The translations under genes were made by a program, and so were the position numbers. Positions 1 through 9,900 of a stretch of 64,000 bases of DNA are shown here, one piece after another. The stretch spans positions 9,526,723-9,590,722 of the forward strand of contig OW285197.1 of the NCBI GenBank assembly GCA_935421135.1, in the 5' to 3' direction. Every line of letters begins with the position of its first letter. Position 1 is the stretch's first letter. The notes beneath the pieces were generated by a model. That model was not told the DNA's origin and did not search any database. It worked only from the letters and a program-made list of their open reading frames with translations. The stretch is from Bugulina stolonifera. Taxonomy: Eukaryota; Bryozoa; Gymnolaemata; Cheilostomatida; Bugulidae.

Positions 1-2066
1 AACTCTGATAGATTAGGGCAAAACTTAGCCAGATAGGTAGCCATACCCAACAAACGTCTAATATCCTCCTTGCACCGGGGTGGAGGCATATTAACTACAG
101 CCTCTACTTTGGCCGGATCGACTTGGATTTTCCCCTCACTGATAATGTGCCCAAGGTATTTAAGTTCAGCCTGCCTAAACTTACACTTGGCTTCATTTAG
201 CTTTAGATTGCTCTCTCTACACCTCTCAAGCACTGCCTTGAGGATAGCATCATGCTCCGTCTCTGTAGGAGCATGTATCAAAATGTCATCTACATAGCAT
301 TCTACACCTTGGATATCTTCGAACAACTCTGTCACTGTTCTGGAGAATATTTCTGGGCTAGAGGAGATACCATATGGAAGACGTAAAAATCTATACCGAC
401 CAAAAGGCGTGGCAAACGTGGTCAACAAACTGCTCTCATGATCTAGCTCTATCTGCATGAAGCCAGATGTACAATCGAGTGTAGTGAACACCCTAGATTG
501 ACCCAATTTAGCAAAAATCTCAGTTGGAGTGGGTAGAGCATAATATTCTCTCTTCAGATTTTTATTCAACTCCGAAGGATCAAGACAAATTCTGAGAGAA
601 CCATTGGGTTTCAACACGTTTACAATGGGATGCACCCAATCAGTAGCCTGCCTTACTTTGGTTATCGTGCCTTGAGACACCATGTGATCAAGCGTCTCTC
701 TAAGCTTATCACGGAGACGGAAAGGCACTCTTCGTGCGCTATGAATGACAGGTTTAGGATCAGATTTCAACTGTAGAGCATGCCTGCATGGCAACTTGCC
801 AAGACCTTGAAACACATCTGTAAAATCTCTAGCTACCAAATCAGACACCGAATCTGTGACATTAACTAACCCTAGTTCCTTACAACTGGGCAGCCCTAAT
901 AATGTGGTTTGGCCTGAGCATGTGTCTACTATAATGAATTCTATTGAGTAGAGTTTTTTGTGTACTTCCACCAGCAGTGTTGTCCTACCTAATACACTTA
1001 GTTTGTGACCACTAAATGTCACAAGTGCTTTAGTATGTTTATCAAAAGAAACTGTGCTACATGATTTTCTACACAAAAATTCAAAAGTTTTCTTAGGCAT
1101 AACATTGCATGATGCTCCAGTATCTACTTTCAATTGCAGTGGTAGGTCATTACAAAAAGCATTAATACACCATTCATTAGTAGTATTAGGTTTAGTATTT
1201 ACTGCAAATGTCACTTCATGATCATTCTGCATCTCTGTTAGTTCATTGGTGTTGGTCTTAGAAGTACTAACTGTCTTACCTGAGCTTCGGCAAGCTCTAG
1301 CGAAGTGGTTTGGCTTATGGCAACTTTTACAAACCTTGCCATATGCTGGGCATTGTCCTCTGGGATGATCAGTCTTACAGTATTTGCAGTTCTTAACTAA
1401 GCCATTGTTAGTGTTTGTAGTCTGTTGTGTAGATATCTTATCAGGCTTCTGGTAGGTCTGCTTTCGAGTATGCTGCTGTTGTATTGCGTGAACGGACTTC
1501 TGGGCTTCGGGTTTCATATCTGACATATATTGTTTTGTGGCTTCTGCTCTGCGACAAAGTTGTATTACTTTATCTAAGTCTGGGTTACCATCCAAGTTAA
1601 AAATGTCCTCACGTACTGTTTGCGAAGTTATACCTGCGACAATTCTGTCCATCAAAGCATTATCTTTTTCATCTTCATGGAAGTTGCAGGTCGTTATGAG
1701 ACACCTCAGTGCGGTTAGAAAGTCATCAAATGATTCCGTTTGTTGCTGTATTCTACTGTGAAATTTAAATCGTTCGAACACTGTTTTTACCTGGGGTGCG
1801 AAGTGTGCTGTGAATTTTCCTTTCACGACTGCGACATCCTTTTTCTGATCTGCTGTAAGGTCAAAGGTTCTGTATATCTCCTGACCTTGTGCTCCTAGCA
1901 GTGTCAATAGTGTCGCTACTTGTACCTCCCCCGACTTAGCACTCTTCTCCGTTGCTACCATGTAGTAGTCGAACTGTTCTAACCATTTCGTCCAACTGCG
2001 TGAATTCTCACTGGGGTTACCAGTAGAACTAATAAAGTTACCGGGCGGGCGTAAACCTTCCGCCAT
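1..2066 (-). CDS. Gag-Pol polyprotein of LTR retrotransposon (partial, C-terminus outside window)
   Basis: The ATG at 2066-2064 is followed by an open frame to the window edge. Gag covers about the first 220 residues. Two zinc knuckles follow at about residues 227-260: a variant CX2CX3HX4C and then a canonical CX2CX4HX4C. The protease motif VDTGAS is at 1127-1110, near residue 314. Reverse transcriptase follows, with the catalytic CYVDD box at 299-285 (about residue 590). Shortly after it comes the LGM.TYL.KF.PNLSE region typical of the RT to RNase H junction in metazoan gypsy elements. RNase H and integrase are not in the window. The protein would package, process and reverse-transcribe the element's RNA. 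No frameshift separates gag and pol. Family assignment rests on recognised motifs; the clade cannot be fixed by eye. Confidence 0.92.
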   Translation of the reverse strand, partial: MAEGLRPPGNFISSTGNPSENSRSWTKWLEQFDYYMVATEKSAKSGEVQVATLLTLLGAQGQEIYRTFDLTADQKKDVAVVKGKFTAHFAPQVKTVFERFKFHSRIQQQTESFDDFLTALRCLITTCNFHEDEKDNALMDRIVAGITSQTVREDIFNLDGNPDLDKVIQLCRRAEATKQYMSDMKPEAQKSVHAIQQQHTRKQTYQKPDKISTQQTTNTNNGLVKNCKYCKTDHPRGQCPAYGKVCKSCHKPNHFARACRSSGKTVSTSKTNTNELTEMQNDHEVTFAVNTKPNTTNEWCINAFCNDLPLQLKVDTGASCNVMPKKTFEFLCRKSCSTVSFDKHTKALVTFSGHKLSVLGRTTLLVEVHKKLYSIEFIIVDTCSGQTTLLGLPSCKELGLVNVTDSVSDLVARDFTDVFQGLGKLPCRHALQLKSDPKPVIHSARRVPFRLRDKLRETLDHMVSQGTITKVRQATDWVHPIVNVLKPNGSLRICLDPSELNKNLKREYYALPTPTEIFAKLGQSRVFTTLDCTSGFMQIELDHESSLLTTFATPFGRYRFLRLPYGISSSPEIFSRTVTELFEDIQGVECYVDDILIHAPTETEHDAILKAVLERCRESNLKLNEAKCKFRQAELKYLGHIISEGKIQVDPAKVEAVVNMPPPRCKEDIRRLLGMATYLAKFCPNLSE

Positions 2067-2118
2067 TGTTAATCCTTATTTTATAGTCCGTTAATAATGT
2101 AATCCATGTGTACCAGCT

Positions 2119-2136
2119 CCCCTCTTCCTGACACCA
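2119..2136 (-). other. Primer-binding site of the retrotransposon
   Basis: Read on the minus strand, TGGTGTCAGGAAGAGGGG follows the LTR end directly. It starts with TGG, the complement of the CCA end of a tRNA, and has the length usual for a tRNA primer site. I cannot tell which tRNA is used. Confidence 0.7.
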
Positions 2137-2370
2137 TGTTATAATGTTGTATTGCTCTATAAGTTTAGAGAGGAGTTGATTTTGTGTTTGCTATTTATTC
2201 TATGTTCCTACATGATATACATGAATGTTTGACTGTCAGACTAAAACTAAAACTAAACCAGGATGTGTGTGTACAATACCACCAGCAAAACAAGGCTATT
2301 AAAATAATATCAGTAGTGTTGCACAAAGCTATTAATACGATATTAGTAAATAATGTTCTACATTATAACA
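2137..2370 (-). repeat. 5' LTR of the gypsy-like element
   Basis: The LTR is 234 bp and is bounded by TG...CA within an unusually long terminal inverted repeat, TGTTATAATGT (2137-2147) and ACATTATAACA (2360-2370), 11 bp and perfect. It abuts the primer-binding site on its inner side. It would hold the element's promoter and polyadenylation site. The partner LTR is outside the window, so its age cannot be estimated here. Confidence 0.85.
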
Positions 2371-2507
2371 ATCATATTTTATTATTATGATATAATTTTG
2401 ATAAATATTTTATAGTAATATATATTTGGGGTATGGTTAAAAGAGAGGCAAGGAACATTATTGCATATGTATGTACAAAGGAGATATGGGTTTATTTAGT
2501 GATTTAC

Positions 2508-3377
2508 CTGGGCACCTCCACTGCAGACCCGATGGGATGCTGGCCATTGGGAGGTGATTTTGCGGTGTGTAATGTTAGTTATGGGTAGAAAAGAGACAAC
2601 TCTACCTGCAGAGAATATGAATCATTAGAGTATGCTGTTTGTCATTTACGCAACTGAATTATTTGAAATATATGTCTGAGAGATTTCAAACTTGTAGAAA
2701 TGTAAAAAGTTCTCTTGGAGCTCTACTAAAAATTGTTATTAAATTTTCAAGAAGGATATCTTCTTTTTGTGCATATACAGGTACACCGCATATATCATGA
2801 CGACTTGCAACATCAAAGAGATTCCATAACCAAAATGCCAATCTATTTGGTTAAGCTAGGTCAATAGATATATTCATAATTACGTTCATAGAGAATAAAA
2901 TTGCTAAAAAATTAAAGTAGTACTGTAAGTTTTCCTTTAAAAACAGAGATTAGATTCAGGTGGAAATTTAAGTCTGTGCATATCAAACGATAACCAAAGC
3001 AATTATTTTAGTCAATAAAATATTAGGACTCAAAGAGTAAACGTAAATAGAGAAAAATGAGAATTCTACAAGCAATATGACTTGAGGTAAAGTATTATTG
3101 TTAAGATTTTACTAAATCAACTCCTTTAAATGTTGAAATTTCAGTCTTTCTCATAGGTTTTATCAGCAAAAACTTTTAATATATGGTAAAAATTAGAATT
3201 TGCATGATGTACGTAGCAGTGAAGTCCTTCTAGCAATGTTTTAAGACCTAGTGACTAATAGAAAATACTTTTATTTGTTTTAGCTGGTTTACAAATATTA
3301 CACATTGTACATTTCCTACCTGAGAAGCAAGCAAGTAGAAACATTAATTTGAAGCATTTCCAGACCCATAGCTCCAT
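2508..3377 (-). CDS. Secreted protein, paralogue of the 13327-3984 gene; first two exons only
   Basis: Exon 1 (3377-3320) starts MELWVWKCFK and continues into a hydrophobic signal-peptide stretch ending in phase 1 at CTCAG|GTAGGA. Exon 2 (2605-2508, 98 bp) starts in phase 1 after CTGCAG and ends at a GTAAAT donor. It encodes 32 residues, including PITNITHR, that align along their whole length with exon 2 of the neighbouring gene. That exon has the same length and phases and differs at roughly a dozen bases. No exon 3 is visible before the LTR retrotransposon starts at 2370. The rest may lie beyond the element, outside the window, or may be lost. Function unknown; the family is described under the complete copy. 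Confidence 0.62.
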
Positions 3378-3983
3378 TGGTGTGTGAGTGTACTAGAAAA
3401 CTCGGTAATCGATGTCCATGTGCATTGAAATCACAATACAAACAATATTACAATGTAATGTATGTAATTACTAATAACAATACATAGAGCTGTTTGCATT
3501 GTTGACAGTCATAATCAAAATACTTTATAAATGCTTTCAACCATTTCAAATAGAGATGACAATGGTAAATGTATTCTGCATTCTACCTCATTCAAAAAAT
3601 TATTTTGCTGATGTTATCTACTAAACTGCGGAAAAGTACTTGTGCAATTGTGATAGCTCATTGCCAAGTAACCAGCTATACAATTTAATTGAGTTAGCAG
3701 TTGGAATCGTGTCACCTGTGTTGCAATATGACGTCATGTGATAGCCTTAGTTCTACATTAAGGCTAACCTATGTCAGACGCTTGCATCATCCACTAACCC
3801 GTTCACTGTACAATGTAGTTGTGGTTTGAAGTATTATGTTCTATTGTCACCATTAGATTTATATAATGTAAATTATTCTTTTGAATGTTTAAACTTAGGA
3901 ATAAAATTGATTTCACAAAATTCAAACCTACTTTAGAGTTTGTTCAAATCTCAGAGTGAGTTTAACATAAGGTTGCTGTTCAG
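3378..3983. other. Intergenic spacer between tandem paralogues
   Basis: About 600 bp separate the stop codon of the complete paralogue from the start codon of the partial one. I see no gene or clear repeat. It should hold the 3' end of one gene and the promoter of the other. Confidence 0.5.
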
Positions 3984-6900
3984 TCAAAAATTCCAGAGAA
4001 ATCCAAACTGCAGAAGTGCACACATTTTTGTAACTTTAGATAGGTTCATCATATGACGTGTAGCTACATTTCTGGCTACAGTCGAACCGCTACTGGCTGT
4101 AGTTGTAGACTTCTCAAGTGTACTGGCTGTAGTTGTGGACTTCTCAAGTGTACTGGCTGTAGTTGTGGACTTCTCAGGTGTACTGACTCTAGGTGTGGAT
4201 GTCTCAGGTGTACTGGCCGTAGTTGTAGGTGTTTCAGCTAAATAAAGTTAGTGTTTATAATGAAGACAGCTTTAGGATCAATATATTCACAACAAAGTAA
4301 TAACAGTACATAATTTACACTAGGAAATATCAGTGCAGTACAGTACATACAAATAAGCCAGTATAATAGAATGTATTACATATTAGTTATCTACATCACC
4401 CAATAGAGTCAAGATTTGGAGATTTTTGTTGTTAATAAAATAATCTTATTTTATAAATGGTGCCATATTTTGCTGATTATTTAAACTTTGCAAAAAGACA
4501 TTTATCATACATTGCTACATGCCCTTTGTGGCTTTAATGACTCATGTCTGCAGGAAGACTACCAATAATAATCGTTACAATAAAGAACTAGAAAAGTTTT
4601 CTATCTATGCCTGCAGCTACCATTACCTGTTTGTTACTCACTTGGTCAAGGCTTAACGACACTTTTGTTGTGATGCAAGTGTCCATGATTTTTTATGAAA
4701 GATACTGAAAACAACTAAAAGTGGTTATCCATTCTAAGAATTACATTATGTTGTGAATTTTGATAGGCTTGTATACTGATACTGATAAGGGGAGCGGCCG
4801 AGGCCTAGTGGTAAGGGCTCTGGACTTTCATGTGGGAGTCCCAAGTTCGCTTCCCATCAGGGTCATTGGTGGTGTGAAGAAGGGCATCCAACCTTTAAAT
4901 GCTCCTGCGCTACTTCAGTAACTTTGCCATTGGTGAAGTGCCTTCTCCACCCCAAATTAGAAACAATGCAGATCTCTATAGATCTTGAAAGTAAAATTGG
5001 AAAGTTTTTTTGTATACTGACACTGTAACTATGAGGTTAGTAAACTGACTTACGCCAAACAAATTCCTCTATTTTGCTTTCCTCTGCATCAAATCCTAGT
5101 AGTCTTGTTTTATTCAACCAAACAATTTCATTTATTCCATTCAACTCACAAGATACTGCCGATTTGTTAGAACACAGCACCGAAATATTTCCTAAAATAC
5201 AGCAGAAAATCAGGTTGCTTTCTCAGTAGGAGAGTGAGTTCAAATAGTTAAGTGATCTCTTATTGTACTATGAAAATATTAATAAGAAATATGTATATTG
5301 ATAGAGAGAGAGAGAGGGGTAATGAACTAGCAGAAGACAACTGGAAAATCGTTTAACTAAAACTTATCAATTTTATAAAATTCCAAGTTGAAATTTAGAC
5401 ACACTTAGCTCATATTATAACAAAGCAACTTTATTATTTTTTTTAAATTGCTAATAGTAGATGCATGTACACTGTACTTTAAATAAATAGAGAGAAAATC
5501 TTAATATATTGTTTTCTGCTACAATTGTGTTATTAGACCTATACAGCCAGGTACATGTATTAACATAGCCTAAAGGTATACTTGTTGTACATACAAATAT
5601 AGCCTTTGGCAAAGCATGACGTTTATTACATTACATGTAGTTAACATCAAATCCAGGCACACAAAATCCAGGCATCAATATCTTATAAATAATAGCTGAG
5701 CATGTTGAGGTGCTACCTTGAGGCACATGTCACCATTAAAGCCATGACGTTTTATTTTTTAAACTTTTGATAAAGTGGAACTTTTATTCAAGCTACAATT
5801 GTAGACCCTACAGGTATATACATTGTACGCGCTCTCTGCTCCAGACTTGTAGTGCAATGCTTCACGCTGAGTTTATAAAGGGAAGTGACTGAAAAATAAG
5901 CTCAAAGACTACTATAAAATAATAAGACAGACCTAGCTGTGGAATAAAAGTACCATGAAATTCTCTCTCGCAATATTCTACCATTAACTAGTTATTATTA
6001 TTTAAATATAACATTTTTTATTATACAGGCCAGGGGCGGCTATAGGCACCCATGCCACCATCCTAGGCGTGTGTTCAATCAAGCATGCAATACTAGCTGT
6101 GCTCTGTAAACTATCAATAATATGCATATCTAGGCTTCAATTCATTTTCTATTTACTAGCTCAGGCAGCACAGTCATTTTATAGTGCTGTAATAGTCATG
6201 TTATATGTGTAGACTGTACCCATGCATGTTCATGTTTCAAACTTATCTTGTATTAACTCCTTCAGACGCGTGAAATTCATGACTTCTTGAAAATAGGCTG
6301 GTGTTGAAATATTTCCTATATCCGCCCCTGATACAGGCTGATTGCAACTTCAATTGTACAAAATTAAAGTATCCCATAATTCTTCCAAACTTTGCTTAGA
6401 TAGCTGTTTTTAAACAGTTTGTATGAGTAATAATTTTTACAAGCAGCTGTATGTAGATTTTAGCGCCGTTTTATTACAATTCTAGTAAACTTTGTTAACA
6501 ATACTAGTTATTCGTTTCCTACTAGTAAAATGTTGGTAGTATTGTGGAAGATTCACCTCTTACTGGGTTGTAGAAATCAATCGAGTAATAGCTGTTGATA
6601 GCTATAGTATAAGGGTCTGTGTCGATTATGTCAAGGCTGCTGAATGATTCTTGAATGTTGCTTTCGTTAGTACCAGGTGTGTGGACGGCGCGCTCTGTAG
6701 GTGGAATGCTGGCACTAAAGCAACATACAAACACAACTATACACACTTTTGAAATAATAGTGTTTGATTAACAATAGATGTATTTTATTACATAAAAACC
6801 GAAAATACAAAATGCATACTACCTTACAGAAAATTATGATTTCTACTTCAAATCGATCATTGTACAAAACAAAATCGCTACAGACATATTATTGAGATGA

Positions 6901-9900
6901 AGTAAGCAGGAATTGTATTTTATTCTAAATGTGAGTACAGTGGAACTTGCTTAATTCAGCCCCCGATAATTCAAAAACTTGATTAATTCAAAAGATTAGC
7001 CTTGGTCTCTGCTGCACTAAATAATGATTTCAATTAAGTGAAGTGATCTTACGATTCAAACTCAGGCCTAATTCAAACCAATTAGGGTGGTCTGTTGGAG
7101 TTGGAGTTAGGCAAGTTTCACTGCACGCAGGTTTTTCTTCTTTAGCACGAAGTGGACTTCTATGACTTACATGTACATTAATACTCATATTTTAGTTATT
7201 TTACCTCAGACGTACTTCGAAGGAACCATCAGATTTATTTAGCCCTTTTGTGCCTTCCTCGAAGAAGTGATCAACATAAAGTTTGTTGATATCTAAAACA
7301 AAATATAAGTCGATATTCTGATAATTATGTAGTTTTAGGTGACATTTTCATCAGCTAGTATCAAACTGGTTCAGTCTAACTGTTTACATGTAGTAAGAAC
7401 AAGATCGCTGGCCCAGGTTTCAAATATCGGGGGTTTGGAGCCAAAAGGTGACAAGTGCAAAAAATTTTTTTTTCACTTTTATGCAGCAGGGTATAGCTCT
7501 AGACCATCTGCTTTAGCTAAAGTTTCAAGTTTTGACACAACGCTGCCCAAACTCCATATTTTCAGAAGAACTTGGTTACATTATCAATGTTGCTTAGAGC
7601 CAAAAGGTGACAAGTGCAATTGTAACCTTTTGGCACCAAACAACTTGGTCTCAACAGGTGCTGTAGCCTTTACTTGTTTATTTAGTTATCACCTTTGTCT
7701 TCTGAATCTTCACACCTCATTTTTCTATGTATGCCTACATTTGCATGTACTTGATAATGTTGCATAGTAAATAAAGTAAACATTTCTACATGTATTTAGG
7801 GTGAAATAGACACTATCCTTTAATTGCAAGGTGTAACAACAGTCATCTCCTATAATTATATCTTCCAAAATTAGTCTCAACAGTAAATTATCTTATGTTG
7901 AAAATGATAATTATAGCAGCCCACTCCCCTCTTGTGCAAAGTAAGACAATTAGCACTCACAATGTCTTGGGTTTTGTAATATATGTATATCGTGTAAGTA
8001 AAGTTGGAGAGAAATCGTGAGCACTTTGCTCGAAATCCTTCTCAGTGGAGTTGGTAACTTTTAAGGTAAAGAATTTCTCATTATACAATATGAGTACAGT
8101 TGATATTCTGGTTAGAAGGAGAATTTTAGGTGATGAAGATAATGTTCTGGATGATTTAGTTAAATTTGAGTAGGATGAGCTTAATTTCGGAGGTGAAAAA
8201 GAAGGATCGGAAAATGATACCGACTTTGATGCCGCTCCAGAATCAGACACTCTCACAGATTAAGAGTTACATGCTGGATCTACTCAGTGTTATTGACAAC
8301 TACCCTGCTCATCACACTGGTAACAGCAGCTCCATCATATGCTAGCGCGCAAATGAAATCTGTGGATGTATAAGAATGTTAAAAATAAATATAAACGGCA
8401 GAAACTGTGAAATACAAATAATATAGTTCAAAAGTTACGACGACGACGAGATCTCAGATGAGGATTGACAATGATCTTCAGCCAATTTTGGGGGAAAGAG
8501 AGCGAAAAATCTTAGCTCGTACCCAACAGTTGACAGAAAAAGAGCTACCATGAACCCACATACAACTACAGCAACGCCATAAAATAGGGTGGAGGAACTA
8601 TGACAACAGATGTGTATCCAAAAATCTTTTCTCAGTAACTTGGGAATCGGCAAGAAATTGTTGTTATAAGGAGACATAAAGAGTATCTTTTCACATAAAC
8701 CAACATAGGTCACTCAAAACTAGAGCTCCCTCAAGTTATTCCAGGTGGTTATTGACCATATCTCGCTGGTTGGTACAGTATAATCACACTACAGCAGGTC
8801 AATAACAAAATGCAAATGCCTGGACGCCTGGCAAACTGTTACGCTGATGTCCAGTCTTTACAGGAAGCATGCAATTGCACATATTTTAACCTTAGTACCT
8901 AAAAGATATGAAGTCTAAGTTTATCGTATTTATACAGAATACTAGCCTTGTTTTGAACAGTATAGCAAATTATAATGAGAATCTGCCCTATTTGTTTGGA
9001 GCCAAAAGGTGACAAGTGTGTGTGTTGTCACCTTTTGGCTCCAAATTATTTCAGGGAAACAAGGTGATAACTACGTTTTTTAGTATTTGATAAAAGTTCT
9101 GATATTGGCTAATTGAACATAATTTGGACAATTGATGATCATGATAGTTAAGCAAAAAACCCTAGCTCTGCAATAACACTGGGATTCAAAATTTGCAATA
9201 GTGATGTTTTTCTTCATTCCTGTAAAATAGTGAAATATGCAGTTGTCACCTTTTGGCTCCAAACCCCCGATATGCAAAATAGTTCTTTTCAAAAAAATTA
9301 GTTTTTATACCCAGCTAATCTTGTACTGCTTGTTATACCAAAAACTCTAAAATAAAAATAATTGTCTCCCTAACGATGTACAAAAATTGTAAATTAGACC
9401 CGTAAACAATGAAGCTACAGCCATTTGAACTTTAAATGTAAATTAGCTGAGATCAGTAATTTGTCATCTTGGGCACATTTTGAGCCCTGGGCGAGCTAGA
9501 TAAGATGACACTAACCTCGCTCATGTTTGTACCAGATAATGTCTCCTCGTATCAGGAGGTAACTATTTGTGAAACCGGCTGTTGTCCATTCCATTCTTGT
9601 GAGCCTCCGTCCTACATAGGCACTGGATTCCTTGTTATAAATATACGCAAACAGTCCCTTGAAAAATACAACACATAATATTTTTTTACAGAGTGGTACT
9701 AGTATTACAATTTTTTTTATGTACGCTTCTCACCATCTCTCACCATTTCTCACCGTTTCTCAACTTAGCTGTTTTAATCATGGCGAGTAATTGTCATAAT
9801 AAATTTGTATGTGAGTAGGAAGTTTATATAACCGAGTTGAGCAGATAATTTGTGGAAAACTATCTATTTTATCACTAAAGAAACAGACTACTCCTATTGC

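Larger units (their letters stand above)
1..2370 (-). mobile_element. Ty3/gypsy-like LTR retrotransposon, 5' part, runs off left edge
   Basis: On the minus strand, reading right to left, there is a 234-bp LTR (2370-2137), a primer-binding site directly after it (2136-2119) and a single Gag-Pol frame starting at 2066. The frame stays open to base 1, so the integrase end and the second LTR lie outside the window. The base pairs next to the LTR (2371-2375, atcat) are one half of the expected target duplication. The order protease, reverse transcriptase within one Gag-Pol frame fits Ty3/gypsy elements. The lack of any stop in about 690 codons suggests a recent, possibly still competent insertion. 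It sits downstream of exon 2 of the partial gene at 2508-3377 and probably inside its next intron. Confidence 0.9.

Noticed and set aside
4053..4241. Cysteine-rich 62-residue plus-strand frame
   Set aside because: It is the antisense of the Thr/Ser-rich repeat exon, which is supported by splice sites and phase on the minus strand.
4791..4860. tRNA gene
   Set aside because: A and B boxes are present, but no cloverleaf closes, and the sequence continues into a SINE body with flanking duplications.
7339..7767. 142-residue plus-strand frame
   Set aside because: It runs through the hairpin-ended element and its flanks and has no splice or domain support.
7957..8256. 99-residue minus-strand frame, considered as an extra exon of the secreted-protein gene
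   Set aside because: Exons 9657-9516 and 7292-7205 already join in phase across it, and it fits neither phase. The complementary strand looks more protein-like.
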